Assembly (NCBI RefSeq): GCF_001482385.1
Contig: NZ_CP013612.1
Location: forward strand, 124,001-188,000
Origin: Pseudoalteromonas rubra
GTDB lineage: Bacteria; Pseudomonadota; Gammaproteobacteria; Enterobacterales; Alteromonadaceae
Direction: 5' to 3'
DNA length: 64,000 bases
Part shown: in pieces, positions 48,201 to 55,627 of the stretch
Position numbering within the stretch: position 1 is the first letter of the stretch
Layout of the letters: each line of letters begins with the position of its first letter
Translations under genes and position numbers: made by a program
The notes under the pieces: generated by a model
Seen by the model: the letters and a program-made list of their open reading frames with translations, nothing else
Told to the model about the DNA's origin: nothing
Database searches by the model: none

Positions 48201-49594
48201 TCATTGGTGTTCCGCCTATGGATTCTCAAGGCAATATTCAGCAGCCGTGGTCTATTTTAGCGAAAGGCGTAGATTACGATGAAGAACAACTGGTTAAACG
48301 TGCAGAACTTCCGAATTTTGATACGTTTGCGTTGAGTGCTGATGTAAGGGGAATGCTGGCCAGCTATGTGACCGCAACGCAGCTGACCCAGGCATTGGGC
48401 ACCAAGGCAAATCAAAGTGATGTTGACACAGCGCTAGCGAACAAGGCTAACCAAAGTGATATGGCTACAGCGCTGGCAGCTAAGGCGAACCAAAGTGAAG
48501 TAGACACGGCATTGGCGAGCAAGGCGACTAAGGCCGAACTGACTACTGGATTGGCAGCTAAGGCGAACCAAAGTGATGTAGATACGGCACTGGCAGGCAA
48601 GGCTAATCAGAGCGATGTAGATACAGCACTGGCTGGGAAAGCGTCTACGGCCGAGTTGACAACTGGACTGGCCGCCAAGGCGAACCAAACAGATGTCGAT
48701 ACAGCACTCGCGGGCATGGCGACTAAGACCGAGTTGACAACTGGATTGGCCGCCAAGGCGAACCAAACAGATGTTGATACAGCGCTGGCAAGCAAAGCGA
48801 CCAAGGCTGAGTTGACATCTGGATTGGCAACTAAGGCGAATCAAACTGATGTTGATACAGCACTGGCAAGCAAAGCGAATCAAGCTGAGATGCTAACGGC
48901 CTTAGCATCCACTCTTAAGTTTACGCCAACTAAGCTGTCCTGGGCTTCTGAGCATGCTTACCAAACTGGAGAAGTGGCGCGTGTTGAACTTAGCAACAGC
49001 CTTTATGTCGCAACGCAAGACATTGCCGCAAACTCTAATAAATCGCCACTTTTGGATACTGAGCGCTGGTCCTTGTTACTCAAAGGGTCTACATCTACGG
49101 TTAAAAACGTGATGTTTGTAACAAGTACTGAGCACAACGGCAATCTGGGAGGCGTTTCTGGGGCAAACAGTATCTGTAACACACTGGCCAATAGCGCCGA
49201 TTCTAAAGTTCCTGCTGGAACTTACAGAGCGTTACTGGACTATACAAATAACAGGGTCGATAACTCTGCCAGTGTATACAGTATTAACGGAGAGTTAGTT
49301 GCAAATACTGGTGCAGATTTATGGAAAACCAATGTCACACCATTACAAGCTGGCATAGTGTTTGATGAAAAGGGCAATGATGTTTCCGGATCACGCGTAT
49401 GGACGAATCTGACATCTGGAGGAAGTTCAGTGCATTGGAGTGCATGTAGCAACTGGAATAGCAGTATGGCTTTTGATAACTATTCGTATGAGGGAGCTAT
49501 GACAGGTATTGCTGGTTCACTCAATTCTAGCTGGGTAGCAGACAGGACCTTGACTTGTGATTCTAAAGCTCGTTTATACTGTGTTAAACAGTAA
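45218..49594 (+). CDS. collagen-like modular surface protein, 1458 aa
   Basis: A signal peptide (cleaved near AISA, residue 24) is followed by a 130-residue beta domain. Long Gly-X-Y tracts follow (mostly GEKGDQ, GEQGEK and GAPGKD), broken by seven related 50-residue modules with the pattern G-W-(x)-Y-x-DDVV-x-G-x-AYIA...W-LL-AKG, resembling CBM5/12-type carbohydrate modules. Next come 13 copies of a 13-residue helical repeat (KANQSDVDTALA-), likely a trimeric coiled coil, and a C-terminal DUF1554/lectin-like domain with conserved Cys and Trp (GSRVWTNL ... WSACSNWNSS ... LYCVKQ). Collagen trimerisation plus coiled coil plus lectin head suggests a fibrous trimeric adhesin that binds glycans. 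No hydroxylation is expected in bacteria; charged E-K and K-D pairs stabilise the helix. Confidence 0.85.
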   Translation: MFKVNALAAMIAAASAISMPAISAQLNHQGTLTNSNTQEVVNDTLTITFTLYANDQNLWQEVREVQVVDGQYSVRLGENNDIDAAIFQNTELELGIKVGDDIEMSPRLRVDAVPSAYYADVSGSVKGSVDATQVSVAGIPVINENGEWVGSTVGLKGEPGADGRDGIDGADGADGKDGADGQDGAPGANGLDGAKGEKGDQGEKGDQGEKGEQGEQGEQGEKGDKGLEVKGAWTELAAYVVDDLVSFDGSAYIAIADVAAVEEGGEANPSPDVAAQWLQLVAKGEQGEAGADGKDGVDGAQGEKGDQGEKGDQGEKGNQGEKGDQGEKGDQGEKGDQGEPGQKGEQGEKGDQGEPGQKGDQGAQGEPGEKGEQGEKGAKGLQIRGVWSQQDAYVIDDVAIHNGSAYVAVANIPSAEEAGSINLSPEIATDRWLLLVAKGEQGAAGEQGEKGDPGEKGQKGEQGEKGDPGAKGEQGERGEKGDAGEKGEPGAKGDQGEQGDRGEKGDPGEKGDQGAKGEQGEKGDRGEKGDPGAKGDQGAKGDQGEKGDRGEKGDQGEKGEQGEKGDRGEQGEKGEKGDRGLTVKGDWSSESGYSANDVVVHEGQAYIARVDIIATQESGSINEAPATSNNWLSLFAGVGSGMPGKDGLDGQDGKDGLPGQDGVNGKDGERGEKGDPGDKGDKGDKGAQGEQGERGEKGDPGDKGEQGDKGDQGEQGERGEKGDKGDKGDQGEKGDRGLTIKGDWSAESAYSRDDVVVHEGQAYIARVDILATEESGTVNPAPALSNDWLSLFAGIGSGMPGKDGLDGKDGAPGKDGIDGAPGKDGIDGAPGKDGIDGAPGKDGIDGAPGKDGIDGAPGKDGIDGAPGKDGIDGAPGKDGIDGAPGADGADGAPGKDGEPGEKGLQVKGVWSAQSGYDIDDVVTFQGSAYIASVAVAATDGTNMSPVEDTQSWHLLVAKGSTGINFIASGYLLTTEYVVGDVISYMGSAFIATQEVIGVPPMDSQGNIQQPWSILAKGVDYDEEQLVKRAELPNFDTFALSADVRGMLASYVTATQLTQALGTKANQSDVDTALANKANQSDMATALAAKANQSEVDTALASKATKAELTTGLAAKANQSDVDTALAGKANQSDVDTALAGKASTAELTTGLAAKANQTDVDTALAGMATKTELTTGLAAKANQTDVDTALASKATKAELTSGLATKANQTDVDTALASKANQAEMLTALASTLKFTPTKLSWASEHAYQTGEVARVELSNSLYVATQDIAANSNKSPLLDTERWSLLLKGSTSTVKNVMFVTSTEHNGNLGGVSGANSICNTLANSADSKVPAGTYRALLDYTNNRVDNSASVYSINGELVANTGADLWKTNVTPLQAGIVFDEKGNDVSGSRVWTNLTSGGSSVHWSACSNWNSSMAFDNYSYEGAMTGIAGSLNSSWVADRTLTCDSKARLYCVKQ
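47645..47860 (+). repeat. eight 27-bp tandem repeats in a collagen tract
   Basis: Eight near-identical copies encode GAPGKDGID. The only differences seen are silent (gcc/gct). This is a classic variable-number tandem repeat, and it keeps the Gly-X-Y phase. Confidence 0.95.
48404..48910 (+). repeat. thirteen 39-bp repeats encoding a heptad-like helix
   Basis: Each unit encodes 13 residues such as KANQSDVDTALA- or KATKAELTTGLA-, the two types partly alternating. The hydrophobic spacing (A, V/L, L) fits a coiled-coil stalk of the kind seen in trimeric fibres. Confidence 0.9.
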
Positions 49595-49619
49595 AATCTG
49601 AACAAGCTCAATAGCACAT

Positions 49620-49650
49620 AAGCCCGGCCGATTTAAGCCGGGCTTTTTTG
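49620..49650 (+). terminator. strong intrinsic terminator after the collagen-like gene
   Basis: A 9-bp GC-rich stem (AAGCCCGGC / GCCGGGCTT) with an 8-nt loop, running directly into a T6 run. Confidence 0.9.
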
Positions 49651-49715
49651 TCATTTGCATCAGACAAAGAAACCCAAGTAAAATAGGGATCAATATTGAA
49701 AAATACTCAAAGTAA

Positions 49716-50651
49716 ATGACAGCCACACCACTTTCCACTTTATTACAGCATCTTTCTCTACAAACATTACCCAATGAAGTGTGTCGCCTTTTCCATGGCT
49801 GGGGCCGCTGTTATCCGGGGCTGGAACAAATCACGGTTGATTGGCTTCAGGGGCAACTCCTGATCTCTTTATTTAAAGAACATGATCAGCAATGGCTTGA
49901 CGCGTTAAAGTCTGAGTTACTGAAGCTGGTTGAGTCTCAACCATGGGCCGAGCGTGTTTCAGCTGTGATACTGCAACATCGCTATGCCAATGGTGCGCCG
50001 GTTGATCTTGTATATGGTGAGCTATCAGCTATGCCGGTTGTAAACGAACAAGGGCTAAAATTCGGATTATCACTGGGCGCTAAGCAAAACATGGGGTTGT
50101 TTTTAGATATGCGATTGGGACGTCAGTGGGTGAGAAGCCAGTCTGACGGCAAGCGCGTGCTCAACCTGTTTTCTTATACCTGCGGCTTCTCAGTCGCTGC
50201 GCTGGAAGGAGGCGCTGAACATGTTGTGAATCTCGATATGTCGAAAGCTGCGCTGAAGCAGGGCAAAGTAAACCACCAGTTGAATGGCCATGATTTGGGG
50301 AAGGTGTCTTTTCTTGGTCATGAGTTGTTTAAATCCTGGGGCAAAGTAAAAAAGCTGGGCCCCTATGACCTGATAGTCATTGACCCACCTAGCTTTCAGA
50401 AGGGCAGTTTTGCGCTGACAAAAGATTATCAACGGATTTTAAGACGTCTGGGTGATTTACTGACTGAACAGGGAAGTGTGCTGGCATGCGTTAACTCACC
50501 TGACGTGAGTGCCCAGTTTTTGATAGACGAAATGGCCAGGGAAGCACCGCAGATGCACTTTGAATCAAGATTGCCAAATCCACCAGAATTTCCAGACATC
50601 AATGAGGACAGCAGTCTAAAATGCTTGGTTTTTAATGCCAAAAGCGCTTAA
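49716..50651 (+). CDS. class I SAM-dependent methyltransferase, RlmI-like
   Basis: A 311-residue protein with the RlmI/RlmK-type C-terminal methyltransferase. Motif I is VLNLFSYTCGFSVAALEGGA (148-167), the acidic loop VVNLDMSKAAL, and motif IV DPPSFQKG (223-230). The MGLFLDMRLGRQWV segment before it is typical of rRNA cytosine methyltransferases of this group. The N-terminal PUA domain of RlmI is absent, so the target may not be C1962 of 23S rRNA. Its stop overlaps by three bases the stop of the convergent gene. Confidence 0.8.
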   Translation: MTATPLSTLLQHLSLQTLPNEVCRLFHGWGRCYPGLEQITVDWLQGQLLISLFKEHDQQWLDALKSELLKLVESQPWAERVSAVILQHRYANGAPVDLVYGELSAMPVVNEQGLKFGLSLGAKQNMGLFLDMRLGRQWVRSQSDGKRVLNLFSYTCGFSVAALEGGAEHVVNLDMSKAALKQGKVNHQLNGHDLGKVSFLGHELFKSWGKVKKLGPYDLIVIDPPSFQKGSFALTKDYQRILRRLGDLLTEQGSVLACVNSPDVSAQFLIDEMAREAPQMHFESRLPNPPEFPDINEDSSLKCLVFNAKSA

Positions 50652-51391
50652 TTTAGCTGCCACTGGGAAAGAATTTGTTGATATTTCCCGGAGTCTTTCA
50701 GGCTTGCCAGTGCGCTCATTAGTTGGTCGGCCTGCTGCTGGTTAAAGTCCAGACTGGTTGCCAGATGTAGCTCCGATGGGAATGCTGACACAGCCAGCTT
50801 TCGTTCAACCTGCTCAGCTGGCAACCCAAGTGCACTGAGCTCTTTGTTGATGGTTTGTGCGTTGGTCAGTACCAAATCAGTGCGCCCCTTGAACAGCATG
50901 TGCCACAAGGTCTGGTAGTGTGAGACCAGGACTAACTCGTGATCTTCTGAGTAGCCAGCAGCGCGTAAAAATCGTTCACTGTAATACCCGCGAATGGTGC
51001 TAACGCGATGCTGCCTGGCACTGTTTAAATCCTGGAGAGAAAAGGTACGGTCTTTGAGACCAATTAAGTAGGCCTGAGCGTGGCACATGACACCCAGAAA
51101 TCGATAGTTTTGAGCACGTTCCGGGGTCTTTAACCAGGACAACAGCAGGGTATTGTCTTTTGCCCGCATTTCATGCAGCGCACGTGCCATTGGCATGATC
51201 TCTATTTGGCCTTGCAATCCGGTTTGTGCGAGCAATTGTCGGGCAACCTCAACCAAGGCACCTGTGGGCTTACCTGTTGGGTCCAGATAATGATATGGAG
51301 GTAGGTCTTCTGCGACAAAACGTATGGTTGTGGTATGGCCGGATAAGGGTATCAGAGCAACAATAAAAACGAATAAAAACGTAAAACGCAT
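50648..51391 (-). CDS. periplasmic solute-binding-like protein (SBP_bac_3 family)
   Basis: A 247-residue protein with a signal peptide (MRFTFLFVFIVALIPLSGHT) and a type 2 periplasmic-binding fold (IRFVAEDLPPYHYLDPTGKPTGALVEVARQLL at the start of the mature part). The ATG at 51391 is preferred to the GTG at 51397. No ABC permease or ATPase gene is near, so it belongs to the large orphan group in Shewanella and Pseudoalteromonas whose ligands are mostly unknown. Confidence 0.8.
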   Translation of the reverse strand: MRFTFLFVFIVALIPLSGHTTTIRFVAEDLPPYHYLDPTGKPTGALVEVARQLLAQTGLQGQIEIMPMARALHEMRAKDNTLLLSWLKTPERAQNYRFLGVMCHAQAYLIGLKDRTFSLQDLNSARQHRVSTIRGYYSERFLRAAGYSEDHELVLVSHYQTLWHMLFKGRTDLVLTNAQTINKELSALGLPAEQVERKLAVSAFPSELHLATSLDFNQQQADQLMSALASLKDSGKYQQILSQWQLN

Positions 51392-51500
51392 AGACACACT
51401 ACATACAACCTAAAACCTGCAGTGTGCCGTGTTTCTGAGCAAAAATCTAGCTCAGCACCTCAGACCACCTGATAAGGGTACGCTCGAAATGCTGAGTAGG

Positions 51501-51531
51501 GCAGGGCACGGCTTTCAGTGGTCAGCCCTGC
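51501..51531 (-). terminator. possible terminator hairpin after the lipoprotein gene
   Basis: A 7-bp stem (GCAGGGC / GCCCTGC) with a long loop just beyond the stop of the minus-strand lipoprotein gene. There is no T tract, so the call is weak. Confidence 0.35.
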
Positions 51532-51536
51532 GAGGT

Positions 51537-52298
51537 TTAGTTTCTAAGGCGAATTTCAAATTTATCCGAGTAACGTTCCTGAACGGCTTTAGCAGAACTA
51601 CCGCTGGCATAGCTTGAGTCCACTGTACCTGCCCGAGTGCGGGCAAGGTGAAACTCTGCACTGCATTCCTGGCGGGTATTGATAGCGCTATCCTTTAACT
51701 CCTCGATTGCATTCAGGTCAATCACCAGCGTACCATCGTCAGTGAGCTGCTCGTTATTGACGTAAACAAAAATACTGTCGCCATCGTTTTTCTTACATTC
51801 AATAGTGAGTTTACTTTCAAATTTTGTGTCATCCTCTGTACCCGGCGTCCAGGTCAGTGTGAGTTCGTCATTCAGCGAAAAAGACTGGTTTTTTTGCGGG
51901 GTAATGATGTTAAACGGGCGAGGTAAGTTCATGGTTGTGGTCAGCGTTTTATTTTCTGACCCTCTGGTAAAGTCGACGGTAAACTGAGTGCCACCTGACG
52001 TCACATCAAAAATTGCGCGATAGTCCACGTCAAAGAGCTCGTCTTCTTCGCTCATAACCTGACTGATATTGGCCGCTCTTGCTACCAGCTTATCATTTGC
52101 AGTCAGTCTGATATTGTTACCGTTTGGACCATCAATATTGAGTTCTGCGATAACCCGGGACGTCTCACCTGTTGTTGTGACATAAATTTTAGACCAGATG
52201 GCCTCTGTTTTAACGTTCTCAGAGTTAGTTGTTTCTGTTGAGCATGCCAGCAGTGTTGAGCACGCTAACGCCAGTATAGAAAATTTAAAAGAATTCAT
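51537..52298 (-). CDS. lipoprotein of unknown function
   Basis: A 253-residue protein with a lipobox (LLAC, Cys19) after a good signal sequence. The mature part is beta-rich and has segments resembling Ig-like folds (FNIITPQKNQSFSLNDELTLTWTPG, then KLTIECKKNDGDSIFVYVN). Two cysteines (in TIECKK and RQECSA) may pair. No family recognised. It stands alone between the SBP gene and rtcR. Confidence 0.7.
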   Translation of the reverse strand: MNSFKFSILALACSTLLACSTETTNSENVKTEAIWSKIYVTTTGETSRVIAELNIDGPNGNNIRLTANDKLVARAANISQVMSEEDELFDVDYRAIFDVTSGGTQFTVDFTRGSENKTLTTTMNLPRPFNIITPQKNQSFSLNDELTLTWTPGTEDDTKFESKLTIECKKNDGDSIFVYVNNEQLTDDGTLVIDLNAIEELKDSAINTRQECSAEFHLARTRAGTVDSSYASGSSAKAVQERYSDKFEIRLRN

Positions 52299-52476
52299 GT
52301 TGTCCCTTACAGGTTAGAGTCATTACTGGCTTCATTCTAATCACGAACTGCAAAAGAAAACATGGTGTTTTACATTTTAAAACAAACAACGTGAATTTTT
52401 GAACATATTATTGGGTGTGGACTCGTGTTATTGAAAAGCCACAATATTATGCTCCACACCATAACAACGCTCTAAT

Positions 52477-54072
52477 TTACTGTAACTGAGACCAGGTTAG
52501 CCCAAACTTGATTAAATACTTCTGTAATCGGGTCGAATCATTCACCTGTGATTTTTTAGTTCGGCTCACATTAAATAACTCCCGACCGGCAGACGCCATA
52601 CTGGCGTGCCGCTTGCAAACCGAAAGTATGTGGTTAAGCTGTTGAATATCAAAGTTATCAAGTGATGAAATTTGTTCCTCAGAGAGGTAGTTGGGCAGTA
52701 AGTTCGGGCCTGATGTCTCTTCGGTGTTTTGCCATGCACTTGTGAGCCTGTGAATTTCTCCATTCACATCATTGATGGAAATACGTGAAGAATCGGCCAG
52801 GGTACACAAGCGGGTAATTGCAGAGCTCAGATCCCGAAAATTGGCAGACCAAAGTGCTTTATGTGACATTGCAAACTGTTCAAATGCCAGTCTGGCTTCT
52901 TTGTTAAACTGCACCCGTTGCGTGTTTTTCTGGGCATATATGTCAAGTTCATAATCAATATTGGCCGGAATATCCTCCAGGCGCTCGCGCAGTGCCGGCA
53001 ACTTAAAGGTCCAAAGGTTGATACGTGCCAGCAGATCTTCCCTGAAGCGGCCTTTCGCGACTTCAAACGTCAAATCTTTGTTGGTGCCCCCGATTAACTG
53101 GAAGTCACTGTTGACTGTGCTGTCACTGCCAACAGGGTGAAAGGACTTATTTTCAATAGCATGAAGCAACATGGCTTGCTCTTCTAAACCCAGCTCGCCA
53201 ATTTCGTCTAAAAACAACATGCCCTGATCGGCACTGAGCAGATAGCCGCTGCGTTCTTTTTGCGCACCTGTAAATGCCCCCTTGGTGTGGCCAAATAGGG
53301 CAGCCATGGCATTTTCACCTTTCAATGTCGCGCAGTTTACTGAGACCAAATCGCCTTTTAATTTCGACCTTCGCTTCTTGAGCTGAAAGATCCGAGTTGC
53401 CAGCTGGCTTTTACCTGCTCCGGTTGGTCCGGTCAACAACATGGGGTCACAAGAACGAATAGCAACTTTCTCTATTTGCGTAATGAGTTGGTTGAAGCCC
53501 TTGTTCTTAGTCTGAATGCCCCCTTTGAGAAATTCTTTACCTTCAAGGTGTTCATGGTCAAACCGGGTAGCAAGCTGGTCATATTTGGAGAGATCTAAGT
53601 CAATGATCTGAATACGCCCGATGGACTTGTTGTTATTCGCCTTGTCCGGCGAAGTCTGGATCAAGCGGCCTGGGAAGTGACGGCTTTCGGTTAGCAGGAA
53701 GCTACAGATCTGCACAACGTGCGTACCCGTTGTGATGTGGAACAGATACTCGTTATTGTCTGTATCGTACGTCTGTTGCTGGCACCAGTCATACAGTTTG
53801 GCATAGACCTCTTCAAAGTCCCAGGGGTCAATAAAGTTAATGTTATACAGCTGGACCTGGGTTTCCGGAGAGATACTTTCTATGTCTACCGCAACATTAT
53901 TTGCTAAACGCTCAGAGTGGTTGTCATGTAACAGGTGTAGTTCATCGAGAACGAGATGTTCCTGGCTACACAGGCTAATGTTGGGTCGCCACTTGGACCA
54001 TCGGTCAACTCGCTTACCAACAAAGTCCAGTTGTGAACCAATCAGGCTAACAGCAATCGTCTTTTTGCTCAT
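52477..54072 (-). CDS. rtcR: RtcR, CARF-domain sigma-54 activator of RNA repair genes
   Basis: A 531-residue protein. The N-terminal CARF-like domain (about 1-180, with HITTGTHVVQICSFLLTES at 112-130) binds RNA-derived ligands in the family. The AAA+ domain has Walker A GPTGAGKS (215-222), the sigma-54 contact loop GAFTGA (265-270) and Walker B GMLFLDEIG (284-292). A C-terminal helix-turn-helix lies around ASAGRELFNVSRTKKSQ. Length matches E. coli RtcR. It is divergent from rtcB, whose promoter in the gap has a -24/-12 element. Damaged tRNA or RNA ends are thought to switch on this activator. Confidence 0.95.
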   Translation of the reverse strand: MSKKTIAVSLIGSQLDFVGKRVDRWSKWRPNISLCSQEHLVLDELHLLHDNHSERLANNVAVDIESISPETQVQLYNINFIDPWDFEEVYAKLYDWCQQQTYDTDNNEYLFHITTGTHVVQICSFLLTESRHFPGRLIQTSPDKANNNKSIGRIQIIDLDLSKYDQLATRFDHEHLEGKEFLKGGIQTKNKGFNQLITQIEKVAIRSCDPMLLTGPTGAGKSQLATRIFQLKKRRSKLKGDLVSVNCATLKGENAMAALFGHTKGAFTGAQKERSGYLLSADQGMLFLDEIGELGLEEQAMLLHAIENKSFHPVGSDSTVNSDFQLIGGTNKDLTFEVAKGRFREDLLARINLWTFKLPALRERLEDIPANIDYELDIYAQKNTQRVQFNKEARLAFEQFAMSHKALWSANFRDLSSAITRLCTLADSSRISINDVNGEIHRLTSAWQNTEETSGPNLLPNYLSEEQISSLDNFDIQQLNHILSVCKRHASMASAGRELFNVSRTKKSQVNDSTRLQKYLIKFGLTWSQLQ

Positions 54073-54080
54073 ATAGATGT

Positions 54081-54104
54081 ATCTATATAGATATTTTCAT
54101 ATCT
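54081..54104. promoter_or_regulatory. overlapping AT palindromes just upstream of rtcR
   Basis: ATCTATATAGAT (54081-54092) overlaps AGATAT-TTTC-ATATCT (54089-54104), starting nine bases upstream of the rtcR start codon. They could be an operator for rtcR itself. AT-rich palindromes also arise by chance, so this is tentative. Confidence 0.3.
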
Positions 54105-54222
54105 AAAATTCTACTTTTTATTCTCAATAAGTGCCACTGTGATAATGGTTTGAGTCGATGGTTGAGTTTTAAGTTTATTAAAAACAATGGTTTATAATTA
54201 TTTCTTTTGAAGTGAGAAGCTT

Positions 54223-54238
54223 TGGCACATAGCTTGAT
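54223..54238 (+). promoter_or_regulatory. sigma-54 (-24/-12) promoter of the rtcBA operon
   Basis: TGGCAC-N5-TTGAT matches the sigma-54 consensus TGGCAC-N5-TTGCW except for the base after TTG. It faces rtcB, lies in the rtcR-rtcB gap and is the expected target of RtcR. Transcription should begin near 54248. Confidence 0.85.
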
Positions 54239-54248
54239 ATGTATAGGT

Positions 54249-54388
54249 TCAATGTTAAATAGCGGTGATTTACATATCACACTGGTCGCTGAGCTTTGTA
54301 GAGATGTATCCGGACGACAAACTCGCTTATGTCGTTGATGCTCCAGTGCACTGACGCTTAAACGTATGACAGATATTAGGAAAATAAC
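54249..54388 (+). ncRNA. structured 5' leader of the rtcBA transcript
   Basis: About 140 bases lie between the predicted start site and the rtcB ATG, long for a simple leader. Three self-complementary elements are visible: GTGAT-N6-ATCAC (54265-54280), ACGACA-N10-TGTCGT (54314-54335) and the palindrome CAGTGCACTG (54344-54353). No complete tRNA-like or Y-RNA fold was recognised. It may be purely a leader, or a regulated or cleaved RNA; the 54073-54222 part of the gap probably holds RtcR sites. Confidence 0.35.
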
Positions 54389-55615
54389 ATGAGTAGAAAT
54401 TACAACGTAATAGAAAATGAGGGCATGGCCACCATTAAGGCATGGACTAAAGGGGTGCCATTTGAAGAGCAAGCACAACAGCAATTAAAAAATATAGCCA
54501 GCATGCCAATGGTGCATTCGCATATTGCGGTGATGCCCGATGTGCATATGGGCAAGGGAGCAACAATAGGGAGTGTGATACCGTCGGTTGATGCCGTGAT
54601 CCCGGCTGCGGTTGGCGTGGATATTGGGTGCGGCATGGTGGCAACAAAAACCACACTAACCGCCAGTCAACTTCCGGATAATTTATCAGGTATTCGTCAT
54701 GCCTTTGAGGCCGCAATACCCCATGGCAGAACGGGCAACAAGCGCAGGCAAAGAGATAAGGGAGCCTGGCATACAATTCCTGAAGTCGTTGCTGCGCAAT
54801 GGAAAACGCTTGAAGCAAGGTTTGAGCGGATCTGTGAAAAGCATCCGGCGATACGTAGGAGTAATCATGTAAATCACTTAGGTACAATGGGTACTGGCAA
54901 CCATTTCCTGGAGTTGTGTCTGGATGAAAACAACGCCGTGTGGATTATGCTCCATTCAGGAAGTCGTGGAGTAGGAAACCGTATCGGCACTTATTTCATC
55001 GAACTGGCTAAAAAAGAGATGGAACGGCATCAGATCAATCTGCCAGATATGGATTTAGCTTATTTATCCGAAGGTAACGAATATTTTGATGATTATGTGG
55101 AAGCAGTGGAATGGGCGCAGGATTTTGCCAGAAAAAATCGCGAGATCATGATGCTTAATGCGATTGCCGCACTGCGCAAAGCAATTCCGGTTGAGTTTTC
55201 TACCGCTGAGTTGGCCGTTAATTGCCACCACAACTACATCTCGCGAGAAGAACACTTTGGTAAAGCGTGTTTCGTGACTCGCAAAGGGGCAGTGAGGGCC
55301 GAAAAAGGAGAGATGGGTATTATACCGGGAAGTATGGGGGCACGTTCATTTATTGTCAGAGGGCTGGGTAATCCAGAGAGTTTTAATAGCTGTAGCCATG
55401 GTGCTGGCAGAGTAATGTCCCGAACTAAAGCGAAGAAAGTGTACAGCGTAAAAGATCAAATTGAAGCGACTCAGGGCGTAGAGTGTCGTAAGGACGAAGC
55501 GGTCATTGATGAGATACCGCATGCCTATAAAGACATAGAAAAAGTAATGGACGCGCAAAAAGATCTGGTTGAAGTGGTTTATACCCTGAAGCAAGTCGTT
55601 TGTGTGAAAGGGTAA
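54389..55615 (+). CDS. rtcB: RtcB, 3'-phosphate/5'-OH RNA ligase
   Basis: A 408-residue GTP- and Mn2+-dependent RNA ligase that seals RNA broken by ribotoxins. Signature elements: VGVDIGCGM (Cys81), TGNHFLELC, MLHSGSRGVGNR, NCHHNYISRE, and the nucleophile His337 in NSCSHGAGRVMSR, at the same position as in E. coli RtcB. The length is also identical. It is followed 12 bases later by rtcA. Regulated by RtcR and sigma-54. Confidence 0.96.
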   Translation: MSRNYNVIENEGMATIKAWTKGVPFEEQAQQQLKNIASMPMVHSHIAVMPDVHMGKGATIGSVIPSVDAVIPAAVGVDIGCGMVATKTTLTASQLPDNLSGIRHAFEAAIPHGRTGNKRRQRDKGAWHTIPEVVAAQWKTLEARFERICEKHPAIRRSNHVNHLGTMGTGNHFLELCLDENNAVWIMLHSGSRGVGNRIGTYFIELAKKEMERHQINLPDMDLAYLSEGNEYFDDYVEAVEWAQDFARKNREIMMLNAIAALRKAIPVEFSTAELAVNCHHNYISREEHFGKACFVTRKGAVRAEKGEMGIIPGSMGARSFIVRGLGNPESFNSCSHGAGRVMSRTKAKKVYSVKDQIEATQGVECRKDEAVIDEIPHAYKDIEKVMDAQKDLVEVVYTLKQVVCVKG

Positions 55616-55627
55616 GCAGGAGAGAAA

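Noticed and set aside
46055..48883. Long open frames on both strands in the collagen-like gene
   Set aside because: Gly-X-Y codon bias makes other frames stop-free; products are repetitive Arg/Lys/Val, Ser/Pro or Leu/Phe/Thr strings.
54241..54300. T-loop-like GGTTCAA just after the rtc promoter as part of a tRNA-like RNA
   Set aside because: No acceptor stem, anticodon arm or D-arm can be paired around it.
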